A stretch of 36,187 nucleotides of DNA from Nonomuraea ceibae (GCF_019396325.1 NZ_JAHKRO010000091.1:1-36187); one strand, 5' to 3'; counted from the first letter of the stretch, positions 1 to 8,661 are shown. Numbers and translations are program-made. Notes: generated by a model from the sequence alone, not told the origin.

Positions 1-91
1 GATCCCCCGCCCACCCCCACCGGCCAGCACCGCAAGCCCCGCCGCCCCCGCCGCCGCCCACCCCGCTGAGCACCCGCAGGAGGTCCCGCCG

Positions 92-997
92 TCACGCCCT
101 CGGATGCGCCTGCCGATAGGCGCTACGCAGCCGTTCGATCGACACATGCGTGTACACCTGCGTACTGCTGAGCGAGGCATGCCCCAGCAACTCCTGCACG
201 CTGCGCAGATCCGCCCCACCCTCCAGGAGATGGGTAGCCGCGCTGTGCCTCAACCCATGAGGCCCCATGTCGGGCGCCCCTTCCACCTGCCGCACCCGCG
301 CATGCACCACCCGCCGGACGGTCCCGGCATCGATGCGCCCGCCCCGCACCCCCAGGAACAACGCCGCCCCGGACCCCGGCCGCACCCACAACGGCCGCCC
401 GTACACGCACCACCCGTCCAACGCCCGCATCGCCGGCCTCCCGACCGGCACCGACCGCTCCTTACGTCCCTTGCCCAGCACCCGTACGACCCGCCGCTCC
501 CGATCCACGTCATCCACATCCAGCCCGCACAACTCGGATACGCGAATCCCGGTGGCGTACAGCAGCTCCAGCAGAGCCTGGTCGCGCAGATCCTTGGGCT
601 CCCCCTCCACCGGCACGTCCAACACCCGCCGCGCCTGCTCCTGATCGAGCACGGCAGGCAACTGCCGCGGCGCCTTGGCCGTCCCCAACAGCAACCCGGG
701 ATCGCTGCCGAGCCACCCCTTGCGATGGCAGAAGGCGGTGAACGTCCGCACACAGGCGGACCGCCGAGCCAGCGTCGCCCGCGCCTTCCCCGCGTCATGC
801 TGCGCCGCCAACCACCCCCGCAGCGCCACCACATCCAGCGCCTCCACCGCCCCGCCCACATAAGCCAGCAGCTCGGCCACATCCCCCAAGTAAGCCCTCA
901 CGGTATGAGGCGACAAATCCCTCTCGAACCGCAAATAGGCCTCGAATTCCGCAACAACGTCCCCGGCCTCGGGCCCATCCCCCACGAACGCCTCCAT
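92..997 (-). CDS. xerC: Tyrosine recombinase XerC
   Basis: Site-specific recombinase of 301 residues that, with XerD, is expected to resolve chromosome dimers at dif. Residues 15-100 form the SAM-like core-binding domain (FERDLSPHTVRAYLGD). The catalytic domain carries the family residues: R152 in TGIRVSEL, K176 in LGKGRKER, H247 and R250 in HGLRHSAATHLL, H273 in LLGHASL, and the nucleophile Y282 in VYTHVS. Length is normal. The start is ATG; no strong Shine-Dalgarno is visible before it. It is the last gene of the minus-strand core block. In related actinobacteria xerC usually lies close to dprA; here about 2.4 kb with a membrane protein, repeats and an orphan gene lie between them. XerC is preferred over XerD because of this context; the two are hard to tell apart by motifs alone. 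Confidence 0.93.
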   Translation of the reverse strand: MEAFVGDGPEAGDVVAEFEAYLRFERDLSPHTVRAYLGDVAELLAYVGGAVEALDVVALRGWLAAQHDAGKARATLARRSACVRTFTAFCHRKGWLGSDPGLLLGTAKAPRQLPAVLDQEQARRVLDVPVEGEPKDLRDQALLELLYATGIRVSELCGLDVDDVDRERRVVRVLGKGRKERSVPVGRPAMRALDGWCVYGRPLWVRPGSGAALFLGVRGGRIDAGTVRRVVHARVRQVEGAPDMGPHGLRHSAATHLLEGGADLRSVQELLGHASLSSTQVYTHVSIERLRSAYRQAHPRA

Positions 998-1218
998 TTG
1001 CTCAACAACTAACGAACAGCACGCCTGAACGCCATTCCCAGTCTGCCCCGGCGCCCCCTACCTTCACCGCACTTCCACCCGCCTACCCCGAAGCCAAGCT
1101 CCCCCTTCCTCGCACCCACATCCGCTACACCGGAGCGTCCGGCCCACTACATCCATCTCCAGTTCGGCTGCGGCCAGCAAGGGCGCCTCGCGAGCCCACT
1201 GGCCAAAGCGAGCACGGG

Positions 1219-2184
1219 TTACGGTTTCCTTGGCCCGGCCGCTACCAGCACCACAGCAGCCGCAACAGCAGTGAGCGCCGCCAGAAGAGCGCCGGCAGCC
1301 AACGTCAGGGCATCAGGACGGATCAAGGGCTGAGCACGCAGCGCCTGCCAGGTGAGCAAGCCGATCAGGCCGGTGTAGCCGACGGCGGCCACACCGATCA
1401 GCCGAGCACGAGTCCGGTCGTCACGTAAGAGCGGGTAGCGAGCCGCCAGAGCAGCCAGCAGCAGGGCTCCGATCAACATGACCTGAAGCCCATGCAATCC
1501 GACGAAATGAGGAATCCGCAGGTCACCACCCGTGGTGCTCCACTCCGTCAGAGGCAGGCCGGGGCCACCGTCGGGCACGCCCACGCTGTGCCCACTGCTC
1601 AGCAACACCCGCTCACCCCCGGTGGTCAGCGCGATCTCCGCCTTCCCCTGCATGGGGATGAGGAAGCCCAGGGCCATGCCGACGACGGCCAGGGTGAGCC
1701 CCGCGTGAATCGCCCGGCTCATCGCACGATCGGCATGGACGCGCTGTACGGCCAGAATGACCGCGAGCGCGATGTTGGCCAGCATGATCAGAAGCACCCC
1801 GTTGCCGAAGATGACCTGCATGACTCTCTCGGCCGATTCGGTGGACTTGTTGAAATGGCTGAAGGTTCCGCGAGCAGCCTGGATCGCAACGATGGCGGTG
1901 TCGACGAACCCGGTGACGGCGAAAACCGTGGCCAGCCCAGAGGTCCATTTGCTGCCCCGATGAGGCAGAGACAGCATCCAGGCCAGAGTGGTCCCGTAAA
2001 CGGCCATCGACACCGCGAACTTGAACGGCTTGAGCCACACGGGAGCCCCCAGAAGCACCCGGCCGTCGACCACAAGCCCAACCGCCGAGACGACCAGCAG
2101 CAACAGCATCGCGGCGACCATCAGCATCAACGGCCGATGCCACCGCGCCACCCGGCGAAGCAGCGCACCAAGAACAGCGGACAC
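1219..2184 (-). CDS. Conserved multi-pass membrane protein, function unknown
   Basis: About 321 residues with roughly eight hydrophobic helices; I do not recognise a function. An N-terminal helix (LMLMVAAMLLLLVVSAVGLV) is followed by a PVWLKPFKFAVS motif, then by a polar loop RGTFSHFNKSTESAERVMQ, and near residue 235 by DLRIPHFVGLHGLQ. The Ser-His-Phe-Asn and His-Phe-x-Gly-Leu-His motifs put histidines near membrane boundaries and could bind a metal or cofactor, but that is speculation. The chosen start is GTG at 2184, preceded by a strong AGGAGG; an open frame reaching back to 2256 adds a Gly/Ser-rich stretch with no ribosome site. The gene is transcribed towards xerC with a 221-bp gap in which I see nothing notable. 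Confidence 0.75.
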   Translation of the reverse strand: MSAVLGALLRRVARWHRPLMLMVAAMLLLLVVSAVGLVVDGRVLLGAPVWLKPFKFAVSMAVYGTTLAWMLSLPHRGSKWTSGLATVFAVTGFVDTAIVAIQAARGTFSHFNKSTESAERVMQVIFGNGVLLIMLANIALAVILAVQRVHADRAMSRAIHAGLTLAVVGMALGFLIPMQGKAEIALTTGGERVLLSSGHSVGVPDGGPGLPLTEWSTTGGDLRIPHFVGLHGLQVMLIGALLLAALAARYPLLRDDRTRARLIGVAAVGYTGLIGLLTWQALRAQPLIRPDALTLAAGALLAALTAVAAAVVLVAAGPRKP

Positions 2185-2339
2185 GGCACCTCCTGGAGGA
2201 CAACCGGAGCTACGCCCAGAGTCCCCCTCGCCGGATGCGGACACATTCCCGCACACCCCCGGCTTGCAAGGAGGCCAGCCCTACCACCGACCCCCTCCCT
2301 GCTGAAGGCCGCCCATACCTGAAGCCGACATTAGGCAAC

Positions 2340-2523
2340 ACCCGCGCGAACCCGGTCCACGCGGAAACGGTCCACGCGGAAGCCGATCCGAGTGGAACCC
2401 GGTCCCCATGGAGAACCCCACCAGGAAGCGGCCCGCATGGATGGCCCCCCCCACGAAATCGCGCCGCACGGTAGCGGCCCGCACGGATGGCGCCCCGCAC
2501 AAAATCGCGCCGCACGAAAACGA
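2340..2523. repeat. Degenerate 15-16 bp repeats beside the perfect array
   Basis: About eleven diverged units with period 15 or 16, sharing cores such as CGGTCCACGCGGAA (twice near 2355-2385) and CCGCACGG near 2465-2515. Read on the minus strand, stretches in single frames show a hydrophobic residue (F, I or L) every fifth position, as in pentapeptide-repeat proteins, but no frame stays open with a credible start. It merges into the 16-bp array. Together the two occupy most of the 604-bp gap between the membrane protein and the 177-residue gene. Confidence 0.6.
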
Positions 2524-2683
2524 CCTGTGCAGAAGGCAGCCTGCACAGAAGGCGGCCCGTACAGAAGGCCGCCCGTACAGAAGGCCGCCCGTACAGAAGG
2601 CCGCCCGTACAGAAGGCCGCCCGTACAGAAGGCCGCCCGTACAGAAGGCCGCCCGTACAGAAGGCCGCCCGTACAGAGGGCGG
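2524..2683. repeat. 16-bp tandem repeat array, ten units
   Basis: Ten head-to-tail units of CCCGTACAGAAGGCCG; seven consecutive copies are identical, with two changed copies at the left end and one at the right. The unit has no stop codon in any frame of either strand, so long open frames cross it on both strands without implying a gene. The unit length is not a multiple of three, so any translation cycles through three frames every 48 bp. The array lies about 105 bp upstream of the start at 2789. Confidence 0.97.
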
Positions 2684-2788
2684 CGGATTCCGAGCGGGCG
2701 ACAGGGCGGGGACCTTCAGTTGCCGTGTCGAAAAGGCCGAGTCCGCCGCCAGGCAGAATGTCGGCGTTGAGCTTTACGATCACGGCTC

Positions 2789-3322
2789 ATGACGGAACCC
2801 CAGCCCAGCGCTCACACCATGACCATCGCCCTCGGTATCGATTACGGCCAGGCGTACCTGCTCGACGACTATGACGAGACGGGCATTCCCGAGCACTTAG
2901 GTCATGACGACGAAGGGCAATCTCTCGGGGTCATCAGCGTGATGGAAGGCGCCGCCTTGCTGACCATCGGCACGCACTACGGCAAGGTGCGGTTCGACGT
3001 TCAAGTGGCGCCGTTCGAGCCTGATCCGGACTTGGACGCGTACGAGGACATCGTGGAGATTGGCTTCACCTCGGCGACGGGGAGCGTTTCGCTCCACGAG
3101 TGGGGAGATGAGGAGATTTACGCGCTCCCGCCCCTTCCCTCCGGTCCTGGTCAGTATCGGTTGCGGTATCACGTTCATGGTTTGGACGAGAGCCACTGCG
3201 ATTATTACGAGGAGCAGGCGCCCGATCGCTACTTCCTGCAGATCTGGCCGTCCGGCGACTCCCCGGCCCAGGTCGTCAAGAGCACGAGCCGGCGGCACCG
3301 GAGGTGGATACGCGCCGATTGA
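2789..3322 (+). CDS. Conserved hypothetical protein, 177 residues
   Basis: Soluble acidic protein with no signal peptide or membrane helix. The C-terminal half has PGQYRLRYHVHGLDES followed by DRYFLQIWPS, a beta-strand pattern I associate with uncharacterised actinobacterial proteins; I cannot name a domain. Two ATG codons in frame (2789 and 2819) are possible starts; neither has a good ribosome site, and the homology-like part begins around the second (MTIALGIDYGQAYLLDD). It is the only plus-strand gene in the first 19 kb, converges on dprA with a 60-bp gap, and sits behind the repeat array. Possible roles, such as an immunity-type protein, are guesswork. Confidence 0.65.
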   Translation: MTEPQPSAHTMTIALGIDYGQAYLLDDYDETGIPEHLGHDDEGQSLGVISVMEGAALLTIGTHYGKVRFDVQVAPFEPDPDLDAYEDIVEIGFTSATGSVSLHEWGDEEIYALPPLPSGPGQYRLRYHVHGLDESHCDYYEEQAPDRYFLQIWPSGDSPAQVVKSTSRRHRRWIRAD

Positions 3323-3382
3323 CGAAGGCATCGCTGTTCAGGGGTACTGGAAGCGACGCGCTCGACGTACGGCGAAGGGCAA

Positions 3383-5206
3383 TCATGGCGGCTCCGGGCG
3401 GGGTGAGGGGATCATCTGATTCTCCGGGTGACAGGGCTGCGACGCGGACGCCGGTGAGGGGAGCGGCGTCTCGTCCTCTTGTGAGCTGGCGTTGGACGAG
3501 GGCGTGAGCGCCGGAGAGCCGGTGCGGGGTGAGGGGATGGGAGTGGGCCGTCCCTCGGGGGAAGCCGGGCGAGGAAAGGAGGTTCGCTCGGGTGTGGCGG
3601 AGGCGTCGGGCAGTGGGCGGTCCGAAGGGACGGGCGATCCGGGCGATCCGGGCGGGTGAGCGGGTGGTTGAGCTGATCCAGCGGGCGGCTCCGATGGCGC
3701 AGCGTCTCGTTCCGACGGGACGCTGGGTGGGGCGGCGCGCTGCTCGGAATGCACCCTGGGCGATTCCGGTGAGACAGCGGGCTGTCCGGAAGGGACGCCA
3801 GACGGCCCTGTAGAAACGGCGCCCTGCTCTTTAGGCGCCCCGGGCGGCCTCGGCGAGACAGCGCGCTGCCCCGAAACGCGGTGCTCGGAAGGGACGGCGT
3901 GCTGTTCCGGAGGGGGGGTGGGCTGGTCTACGGCGGTGGGGGTGGCTTTGGGGTAGACGGGCGAGGGAGGTTTGCGGATGCGCCAGCCCTTTGGGACGCG
4001 TTCGACGTAGCCGGCGGCCGCTAGGGAGCCCAGGGCGCTCAGGGCGGTGTTGAGAGGGACGCCGGCGGCCACGGCGATGGTGGCCGGGCCGGCGCCGCCT
4101 CGCGAAGGGATGGCGTCCAGGACAGCGCGGGTCTGGGGTGACAGGGCGTCTCTGGGGAGGGCGGGGGCGCGCTGGGGCAGGGCGAGGTCGTCGCCGATCG
4201 TGCCGACGAGCTCGATGAGCTCTTCGGGGGAGGTCACGCAGACGGCCTTCTGCTCTCTGAGGAGGCGGTGGCAGCCCGCTGACTGGGCCGAGGTGATGGG
4301 GCCGGGGACGACGGCCAGGTGGCGGGCGAGGGTGAGGGCGTGGGTCGCGGTGTTGAGCGCGCCGCTGCGAAGGGCGGCTTCGATGACGGCCGTGCCCCGG
4401 GAAAGTGCGGCGATCAGGCGGTTGCGGATGAGGAAGCGGGCGCGGGTGGGGTGGACGCCCGGCGGGCACTCGCTGACCAGGACGCCCTGGTCTCGGGCGG
4501 CGGCGAAGAGGGGCTGGTGTTCGGCCGGGTAAGGGATGTCCACGCCGCAGGCCAGGACGACGACCGTCGGGGAGTCGGCGGCGAGGGCGCCTCGGTGGGC
4601 GGCGGCGTCGATGCCGATTGCGCCGCCCGAGATGACGGTCCAGCCTGACTCGCTCAGGCCGATGCCGAACTGGGCGGCGACGTGGGCGCCGTAGGGGGTG
4701 GCGGCTCGGGCGCCGACGACGGCCGCCGATCTGAGGCAGGAGAAGCGGAGGTCGGCGTTGCCGTGGAGCCACAGGCCGAGCGGGCGACCGGCGCCGAGCT
4801 GGTCGAGCTGGGTGGGCCACTCCGGGTCGCCGGGGATGACGAGCCTGGCTCCGGCCTCGTGGCCGGCGGCGAGGTCCGCCGCGGGGTCGGCGGCGGTCAA
4901 GCGGGCGTGCCAGGTGGCGAGGCGGGCGTGCCAGGTGGCAAGGCGGTGGCTCAGGTCTCCGAGGTGGTCTCCCGGGCGGTTTCCGAGGTGGTCTCGGGGG
5001 TGGTCTCCGAGATGGTCTCGGGGGTGGTCTCGGGGGTGGTCTCCGTCGGCCGGGAGGGGGTCGCCGGTGTCGGGGAGGCGCTGGGCGCGTACGGCTTCGG
5101 CGGTCCGGACGGCGCCGTAGTGGGAGACCAGGCGGCCCATCGCGGTGTCGCCGGCGTCGGCGGCGCGCATGAGGGCGGCACGGGCCTCGTGGTCGGGGGT
5201 GTGCAC
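3383..5206 (-). CDS. dprA: DNA-processing protein DprA with long Pro/Ser-rich tail
   Basis: DprA protects incoming single-stranded DNA and loads RecA in transformable bacteria; its role in actinomycetes is unclear. The Rossmann-like core spans about residues 120-335: VVGARAATPYGAHVA, VISGGAIGIDAAAHRGAL, VVLACGVDIPYP, VLVSECPPG and FLIRNRLIAALSRGTAVIEA. A winged-helix (DML1-like) domain follows at about 355-412. Typical DprA is 370-400 residues; this one is about 607 because of a low-complexity tail (about 413-607) with repeats like PSEQRAVSP, and an insertion at 55-105 with DHLGD/DHPRD units and a doubled LATWHAR (a 21-bp duplication at 4901-4942). The start is GTG at 5206 with AGGAGA upstream; an open frame to 5278 overlaps yifB and lacks a ribosome site. 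Confidence 0.92.
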   Translation of the reverse strand: MHTPDHEARAALMRAADAGDTAMGRLVSHYGAVRTAEAVRAQRLPDTGDPLPADGDHPRDHPRDHLGDHPRDHLGNRPGDHLGDLSHRLATWHARLATWHARLTAADPAADLAAGHEAGARLVIPGDPEWPTQLDQLGAGRPLGLWLHGNADLRFSCLRSAAVVGARAATPYGAHVAAQFGIGLSESGWTVISGGAIGIDAAAHRGALAADSPTVVVLACGVDIPYPAEHQPLFAAARDQGVLVSECPPGVHPTRARFLIRNRLIAALSRGTAVIEAALRSGALNTATHALTLARHLAVVPGPITSAQSAGCHRLLREQKAVCVTSPEELIELVGTIGDDLALPQRAPALPRDALSPQTRAVLDAIPSRGGAGPATIAVAAGVPLNTALSALGSLAAAGYVERVPKGWRIRKPPSPVYPKATPTAVDQPTPPPEQHAVPSEHRVSGQRAVSPRPPGAPKEQGAVSTGPSGVPSGQPAVSPESPRVHSEQRAAPPSVPSERDAAPSEPPAGSAQPPAHPPGSPGSPVPSDRPLPDASATPERTSFPRPASPEGRPTPIPSPRTGSPALTPSSNASSQEDETPLPSPASASQPCHPENQMIPSPRPEPP

Positions 5207-5256
5207 GGGGGCTTCTCCTGGAGACGGAAGGCGAACGGACAGGGAAAAGGGGCGGG

Positions 5257-6975
5257 TCAGGGGGTCAGGCCGAGCCACAGCGCCAGGGCTGCGGAGGTCT
5301 CGTCCTCGTCGGGGCGGTCCTTGCCGGCCAGGTCGGCGAGGGTCCAGGCGACGCGGACGACGCGGTCGAGGCCGCGCGCGCTGAGGGTGCCGGAGTCGAG
5401 GCAGCTCGTGATGGGGCGCATGGCGGCGTCCGCCGGACGGTAGTCGGCGTGCAGAGACGACGAGGGGATCTCGGCGTTGGTGCGCCAGGGGGTGCCGGCG
5501 AAGCGCTTGGCGGCGCGCTCACGGGCCAGCAGGACGCGCTGGGCGACCGTGCGGCTGGACTCGACGAACTGCCGGTCGGCCAGGAGCTCGCGCCTGCTGG
5601 AGCGAGCCACGGTGACCTTCATGTCGATGCGGTCGAGCAGCGGACCCGAGAGCCTGCCCAGGTAGCGGCGCCGGACCGTGGGCGAGCAGTGGCAGCTCTC
5701 GCCCTGGTCCTGGGGCTGGGCGCAGGGGCAGGGGTTGGCGGCCAGCACCAGGATGAAGCGGGCCGGGAACGTGACCGAGCCCGCCGATCTCGCCACCGTG
5801 ACCTGGCCCGACTCCAGCGGCTGGCGGAGCGAGTCGAGGACGTGGCGCGGGAACTCCGGTGCTTCGTCCATGAACAACACGCCCCGGTGGGCGAGGGAGA
5901 TCGCGCCGGGGCGCACGACCGTGCTGCCGCCCCCGATGACGGCCGCGGCGGAGGCGGTGTGGTGGGGGTTGACGAAGGGCGGGCGGCTGACCATGGGGCT
6001 GTTGGGCGGTAGGACGCCCGCGACCGAGTGGATGGCCGTCACTTCGAGCGCGTGGTCGAGCTCCAGGTCGGGCAGCAGGGTCGGGAGGCGTTCGGCCAGC
6101 AGGGTCTTGCCGGTGCCGGGTGGGCCGAGCATCCAGAGGTTGTGGTTTCCCGCGGCGCAGACCTCCAGGGCGCGTCTGGCCATCGGCTGGCCGACCACGT
6201 CCGACAGGTCCAGGTCGGGGCGGGCGGCGGGGGCCGGGCCGCCGGCCACCGCCTGGAGGGCGGGCCCGGAAGCCTCGGCGGACGCCGAAGCGCGGCCCGA
6301 AGCGGACCCCGAAGCCGGGCCTGGAGCGGGGCTCGAACCGGGGCCTGAGGCGGGGCCCGAAGCGGGGCCTGAAGCGAGGCTTGAAGCGGACGCCACAGCG
6401 GAGCCTGGAGCGGGCGCCACGGCAGGGCCCGAAGCGGGGGCCGGGACGGCGGGTGGGGGGTCGCCTCGGCGCAGCCATTCGACGAGCCGGCGCAGGTCGG
6501 CGACCGGGACCACCCGCACGCCCGGCACCAGGGCCGCCTCGGCCGCGTTGGCGGCGGGGACGACCACGGTGGCGGCCCCGTCCCCGGCGGCGCCCAGAAC
6601 CGACGGAAGCACGCCGCGCACCGGCCTCAGCCGCCCATCGAGGCCGAGCTCGCCGAGGAAGAACATGTCCGCGACCCGCTGGGCGGGCACCAGCCCGGCG
6701 GCGCCCAGGATGGCCACGGCTATGGCCAGGTCGAACTGACTGCCGCGTTTGGGCAGGCTGGCCGGGAAGAGGCTGACGGTGATGCGGGCGTCGGGCCAGG
6801 CGTAGTGGCTGTTGACCATGGCCGACCGGACGCGCTCGCGGGCCTCGCTCAGCGCAGTGTCGGGCAGGCCGATGAGGTGCATGCCCGCCAGCCCGCTGCC
6901 GACGTCGGCCTCCACCTCGACGGTGCTGCCGGTGACGCCGACGAGGGCGACGCTGCGGGTGGACGCGACCGCCAT
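5257..6975 (-). CDS. yifB: YifB/ComM family AAA+ ATPase (Mg-chelatase-like)
   Basis: 572 residues. The N-terminal ChlI-type Lon-protease-fold domain (about 1-165) has GLAGMHLIGLPDTALSEARERVRSA cut into the recognisable blocks HLIGLPD and SEARERVRSA. The AAA+ module has Walker A GPPGTGKT at 284-291, Walker B VLFMDEAPEF, and a cysteine-rich NPCPCAQPQ segment typical of the family. ComM, the studied relative, is a helicase promoting branch migration during transformation, which fits the adjoining dprA. The family is usually near 500 residues; the excess is a Gly/Ala/Ser/Pro linker at about 174-250 built from ASGP-type units (12-bp DNA periodicity). ATG follows directly after the yraN stop (TAGATG), so the genes are probably translationally coupled. 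Confidence 0.93.
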   Translation of the reverse strand: MAVASTRSVALVGVTGSTVEVEADVGSGLAGMHLIGLPDTALSEARERVRSAMVNSHYAWPDARITVSLFPASLPKRGSQFDLAIAVAILGAAGLVPAQRVADMFFLGELGLDGRLRPVRGVLPSVLGAAGDGAATVVVPAANAAEAALVPGVRVVPVADLRRLVEWLRRGDPPPAVPAPASGPAVAPAPGSAVASASSLASGPASGPASGPGSSPAPGPASGSASGRASASAEASGPALQAVAGGPAPAARPDLDLSDVVGQPMARRALEVCAAGNHNLWMLGPPGTGKTLLAERLPTLLPDLELDHALEVTAIHSVAGVLPPNSPMVSRPPFVNPHHTASAAAVIGGGSTVVRPGAISLAHRGVLFMDEAPEFPRHVLDSLRQPLESGQVTVARSAGSVTFPARFILVLAANPCPCAQPQDQGESCHCSPTVRRRYLGRLSGPLLDRIDMKVTVARSSRRELLADRQFVESSRTVAQRVLLARERAAKRFAGTPWRTNAEIPSSSLHADYRPADAAMRPITSCLDSGTLSARGLDRVVRVAWTLADLAGKDRPDEDETSAALALWLGLTP

Positions 6976-7329
6976 CTAGCTCACCCCCCGCACGTGACGC
7001 AGGGAGTAGTCGCCGGCGAAGCGCTCCAGCGCGATCACGTCGACCCGCACGGTCGCGTAGGGCTGGGGCTGGGCGGCGAGCCAGGTGGCGGCCAGGGCGC
7101 GCAGCCTGGCCACTTTCGCGGGGCGGACGGACTCGAGCGCCGTGCCGTGGGATCTGCTCGATCGGGTCTTGACCTCGACCACGACGAGCGTGGCGCCATC
7201 CTCGGCGATGATGTCGATCTCGCCCCGGCGGCAGCGCCAGTTGCGGTCGATGATGGTCATGCCCTGGGAGCGCAGGTAGTCGGCGGCCAGTCGCTCGCCG
7301 TGCCTGCCCAGGTCGTTCTTCGCGGCCAT
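6976..7329 (-). CDS. YraN (UPF0102) family endonuclease-like protein
   Basis: 117 residues, the usual size. The restriction-endonuclease-like fold is shown by GEIDIIAEDG (E37, D39) and VVVEVKTRS (E52, K54), the E-D-ExK pattern of the family, and by the N-terminal GRHGERLAADYL signature. The substrate is not established for the family; by fold it is likely to act on Holliday junctions or other branched DNA. ATG at 7329 has GGAGGT just upstream. It directly precedes yifB and dprA, a conserved DNA-processing trio. Confidence 0.92.
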   Translation of the reverse strand: MAAKNDLGRHGERLAADYLRSQGMTIIDRNWRCRRGEIDIIAEDGATLVVVEVKTRSSRSHGTALESVRPAKVARLRALAATWLAAQPQPYATVRVDVIALERFAGDYSLRHVRGVS

Positions 7330-7457
7330 GTGGCACCTCCGGGGAGCGACTTTCGCTCATGGAGGCGGGGCCGGCAGTGGCCGAACGGGGTTCTGGGGAT
7401 AAGTGCGGGGCACCGGGGCCGGGCCTGTGGACGAACGCGTGCGCACGCGCCGCCACC

Positions 7458-7601
7458 AGCCCCCGGAAACGACCGGCTCCAGGAAACCACAGCCCCGGAC
7501 GTGGCCAGCCCAGAAAACCGCCAGCCCCGGAAACCACCAGCTCAGGAAGCGGTCAGCCCCGGAAGCGGTCACCCCCGGAAACGGTCAGCCCGAGAAGCCC
7601 T
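7458..7601. repeat. Degenerate 16-bp repeat array ending inside the DUF2469 gene
   Basis: Nine imperfect units with consensus CAGCCCCGGAAACGGT, mostly spaced exactly 16 bp (units begin at 7474, 7490, 7506, 7522, 7538, 7554, 7570, 7586). The last unit holds the final codons and stop of the DUF2469 gene, so the array seems to have grown from, or into, a coding end. It fills most of the 255-bp gap between DUF2469 and yraN. The core differs from the 2524-2683 array, although the unit length matches. Confidence 0.85.
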
Positions 7602-7908
7602 CCTTCGGCATTTCCAGGTCGGCCTTGGCCAATTCCTCGACGTTCACATCCTTGAACGTCACCACCCGGACATTCTTCACGAAGCGCGCCGGTCGGTACA
7701 TGTCCCAGACCCAGGCGTCCTGCATCTTGACGTCGAAGAACACATCGCCGTTCTCCGCCGTGCGGACTTCCAGGTCGACCGAGTTGGTCAGATAGAAGCG
7801 CCGCTCCGTCTCCACCACATACGTAAACAACCCGACGACATCGCGGTATTCGCGGTAAAGCTGCAGCTCCATCTCGGTTTCGTACTTCTCGAGATCCTCT
7901 GCGCTCAT
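7585..7908 (-). CDS. DUF2469 family protein
   Basis: 107-residue acidic protein of unknown function that is almost always found next to rnhB in actinobacteria. Recognised from the N-terminal MSAEDLEKYETEMELQLYRE and from VETERRFYLTN and QDAWVWDMYRPARFV. The length is typical. ATG is preceded by AGGAGG. The gene lies 39 bp behind rnhB and is probably co-transcribed. The C-terminal residues EGFSG coincide with the first unit of a 16-bp repeat array, so the extreme C-terminus may be recently altered. Confidence 0.95.
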   Translation of the reverse strand: MSAEDLEKYETEMELQLYREYRDVVGLFTYVVETERRFYLTNSVDLEVRTAENGDVFFDVKMQDAWVWDMYRPARFVKNVRVVTFKDVNVEELAKADLEMPKEGFSG

Positions 7909-7947
7909 CGCGGTCCTCCTGTCGTACCGGTCCCCCGGTGTGCCCGG

Positions 7948-8616
7948 CTAGGCAACGCCGGCCCCCATTTCATTCTCGCCCATCTCCCTGGCCACCGTGA
8001 CGAACGAGTAACGGTGGTGCGGACACGGGCCGTGCGCCCCCAGTGCGAGGCGGTGTTGTGGTGTCACATACCCCTTGTGCTCGGCGAAACCGTACAGCGG
8101 ATAATCGTCGTCCAGCGCGACCATCAACCGATCCCTCGTCACTTTGGCCACGATCGACGCGGCCGCCACACAGGCGGCCACCTGATCCCCCTTCCACACG
8201 GCGAGCGACGGCGCCGGCAGGCCCGGCACCGGGAATCCGTCCGTCAGGATGTACCCAGGGTCGCAGGACAGCCGCGCGACCGCCCGCCGCATGCCCGACA
8301 CATTGCACTTGTGCAGGCCGCGCGCGTCGATCTCGCCGGGCGGGATGATGACGACGCCCACGTGGGCGGTGTCGACGATCCGCTCGTAGAGGCGCTCACG
8401 TACGGGCGCCGAGAGCAGCTTGGAGTCGCCCAGGCCGTTGATCTCCTTGCGCAGGATGACCGCGGCGACCACGAGCGGGCCCGCGCAGGCCCCGCGGCCT
8501 GCCTCGTCGACCCCCGCGATGGGGGTGAGGCCGCGCCGGGCGAGCGCCCGCTCGTAGGCGTAGATTCCGGAATCACGCCGGACGACGCTCGGTCGAGGGC
8601 GGAACGCAACTGTCAT
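7948..8616 (-). CDS. rnhB: Ribonuclease HII
   Basis: 222 residues. It cleaves the RNA strand of RNA-DNA hybrids and removes single ribonucleotides from DNA. The metal-binding motif GVDEAGRGACAGPLV has D37 and E38; further catalytic acidic residues lie in ILTDGFPV and in the AAASIVAKVTRDRLM region. The C-terminal EHKGYVTPQHRLAL is a family hallmark. The start is ATG at 8616; the upstream sequence has no clear Shine-Dalgarno, so a start a few codons further in is possible. Gene order with DUF2469 and lepB is the usual actinobacterial one. Confidence 0.95.
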   Translation of the reverse strand: MTVAFRPRPSVVRRDSGIYAYERALARRGLTPIAGVDEAGRGACAGPLVVAAVILRKEINGLGDSKLLSAPVRERLYERIVDTAHVGVVIIPPGEIDARGLHKCNVSGMRRAVARLSCDPGYILTDGFPVPGLPAPSLAVWKGDQVAACVAAASIVAKVTRDRLMVALDDDYPLYGFAEHKGYVTPQHRLALGAHGPCPHHRYSFVTVAREMGENEMGAGVA

Positions 8617-8661
8617 GACACACGAAGCGTACGCCCCATTCGCCGCATACCGCGACCGAAG

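Noticed and set aside
1..91. Possible N-terminus of a gene downstream of xerC (a GTG at 95 overlaps the xerC stop; relatives often have an M23 peptidase here)
   Set aside because: Too short and too compositionally biased to tell coding from chance; no motif visible.
2524..2683. CRISPR array
   Set aside because: Units are contiguous with no unique spacers, and there are no cas genes.
2331..2783. Minus-strand open frame of 150 residues (and overlapping plus-strand frames) across the 16-bp repeats
   Set aside because: The 16-bp unit has no stops in any frame, so openness is a by-product; no ribosome site, and the reading cycles through frames every 48 bp.
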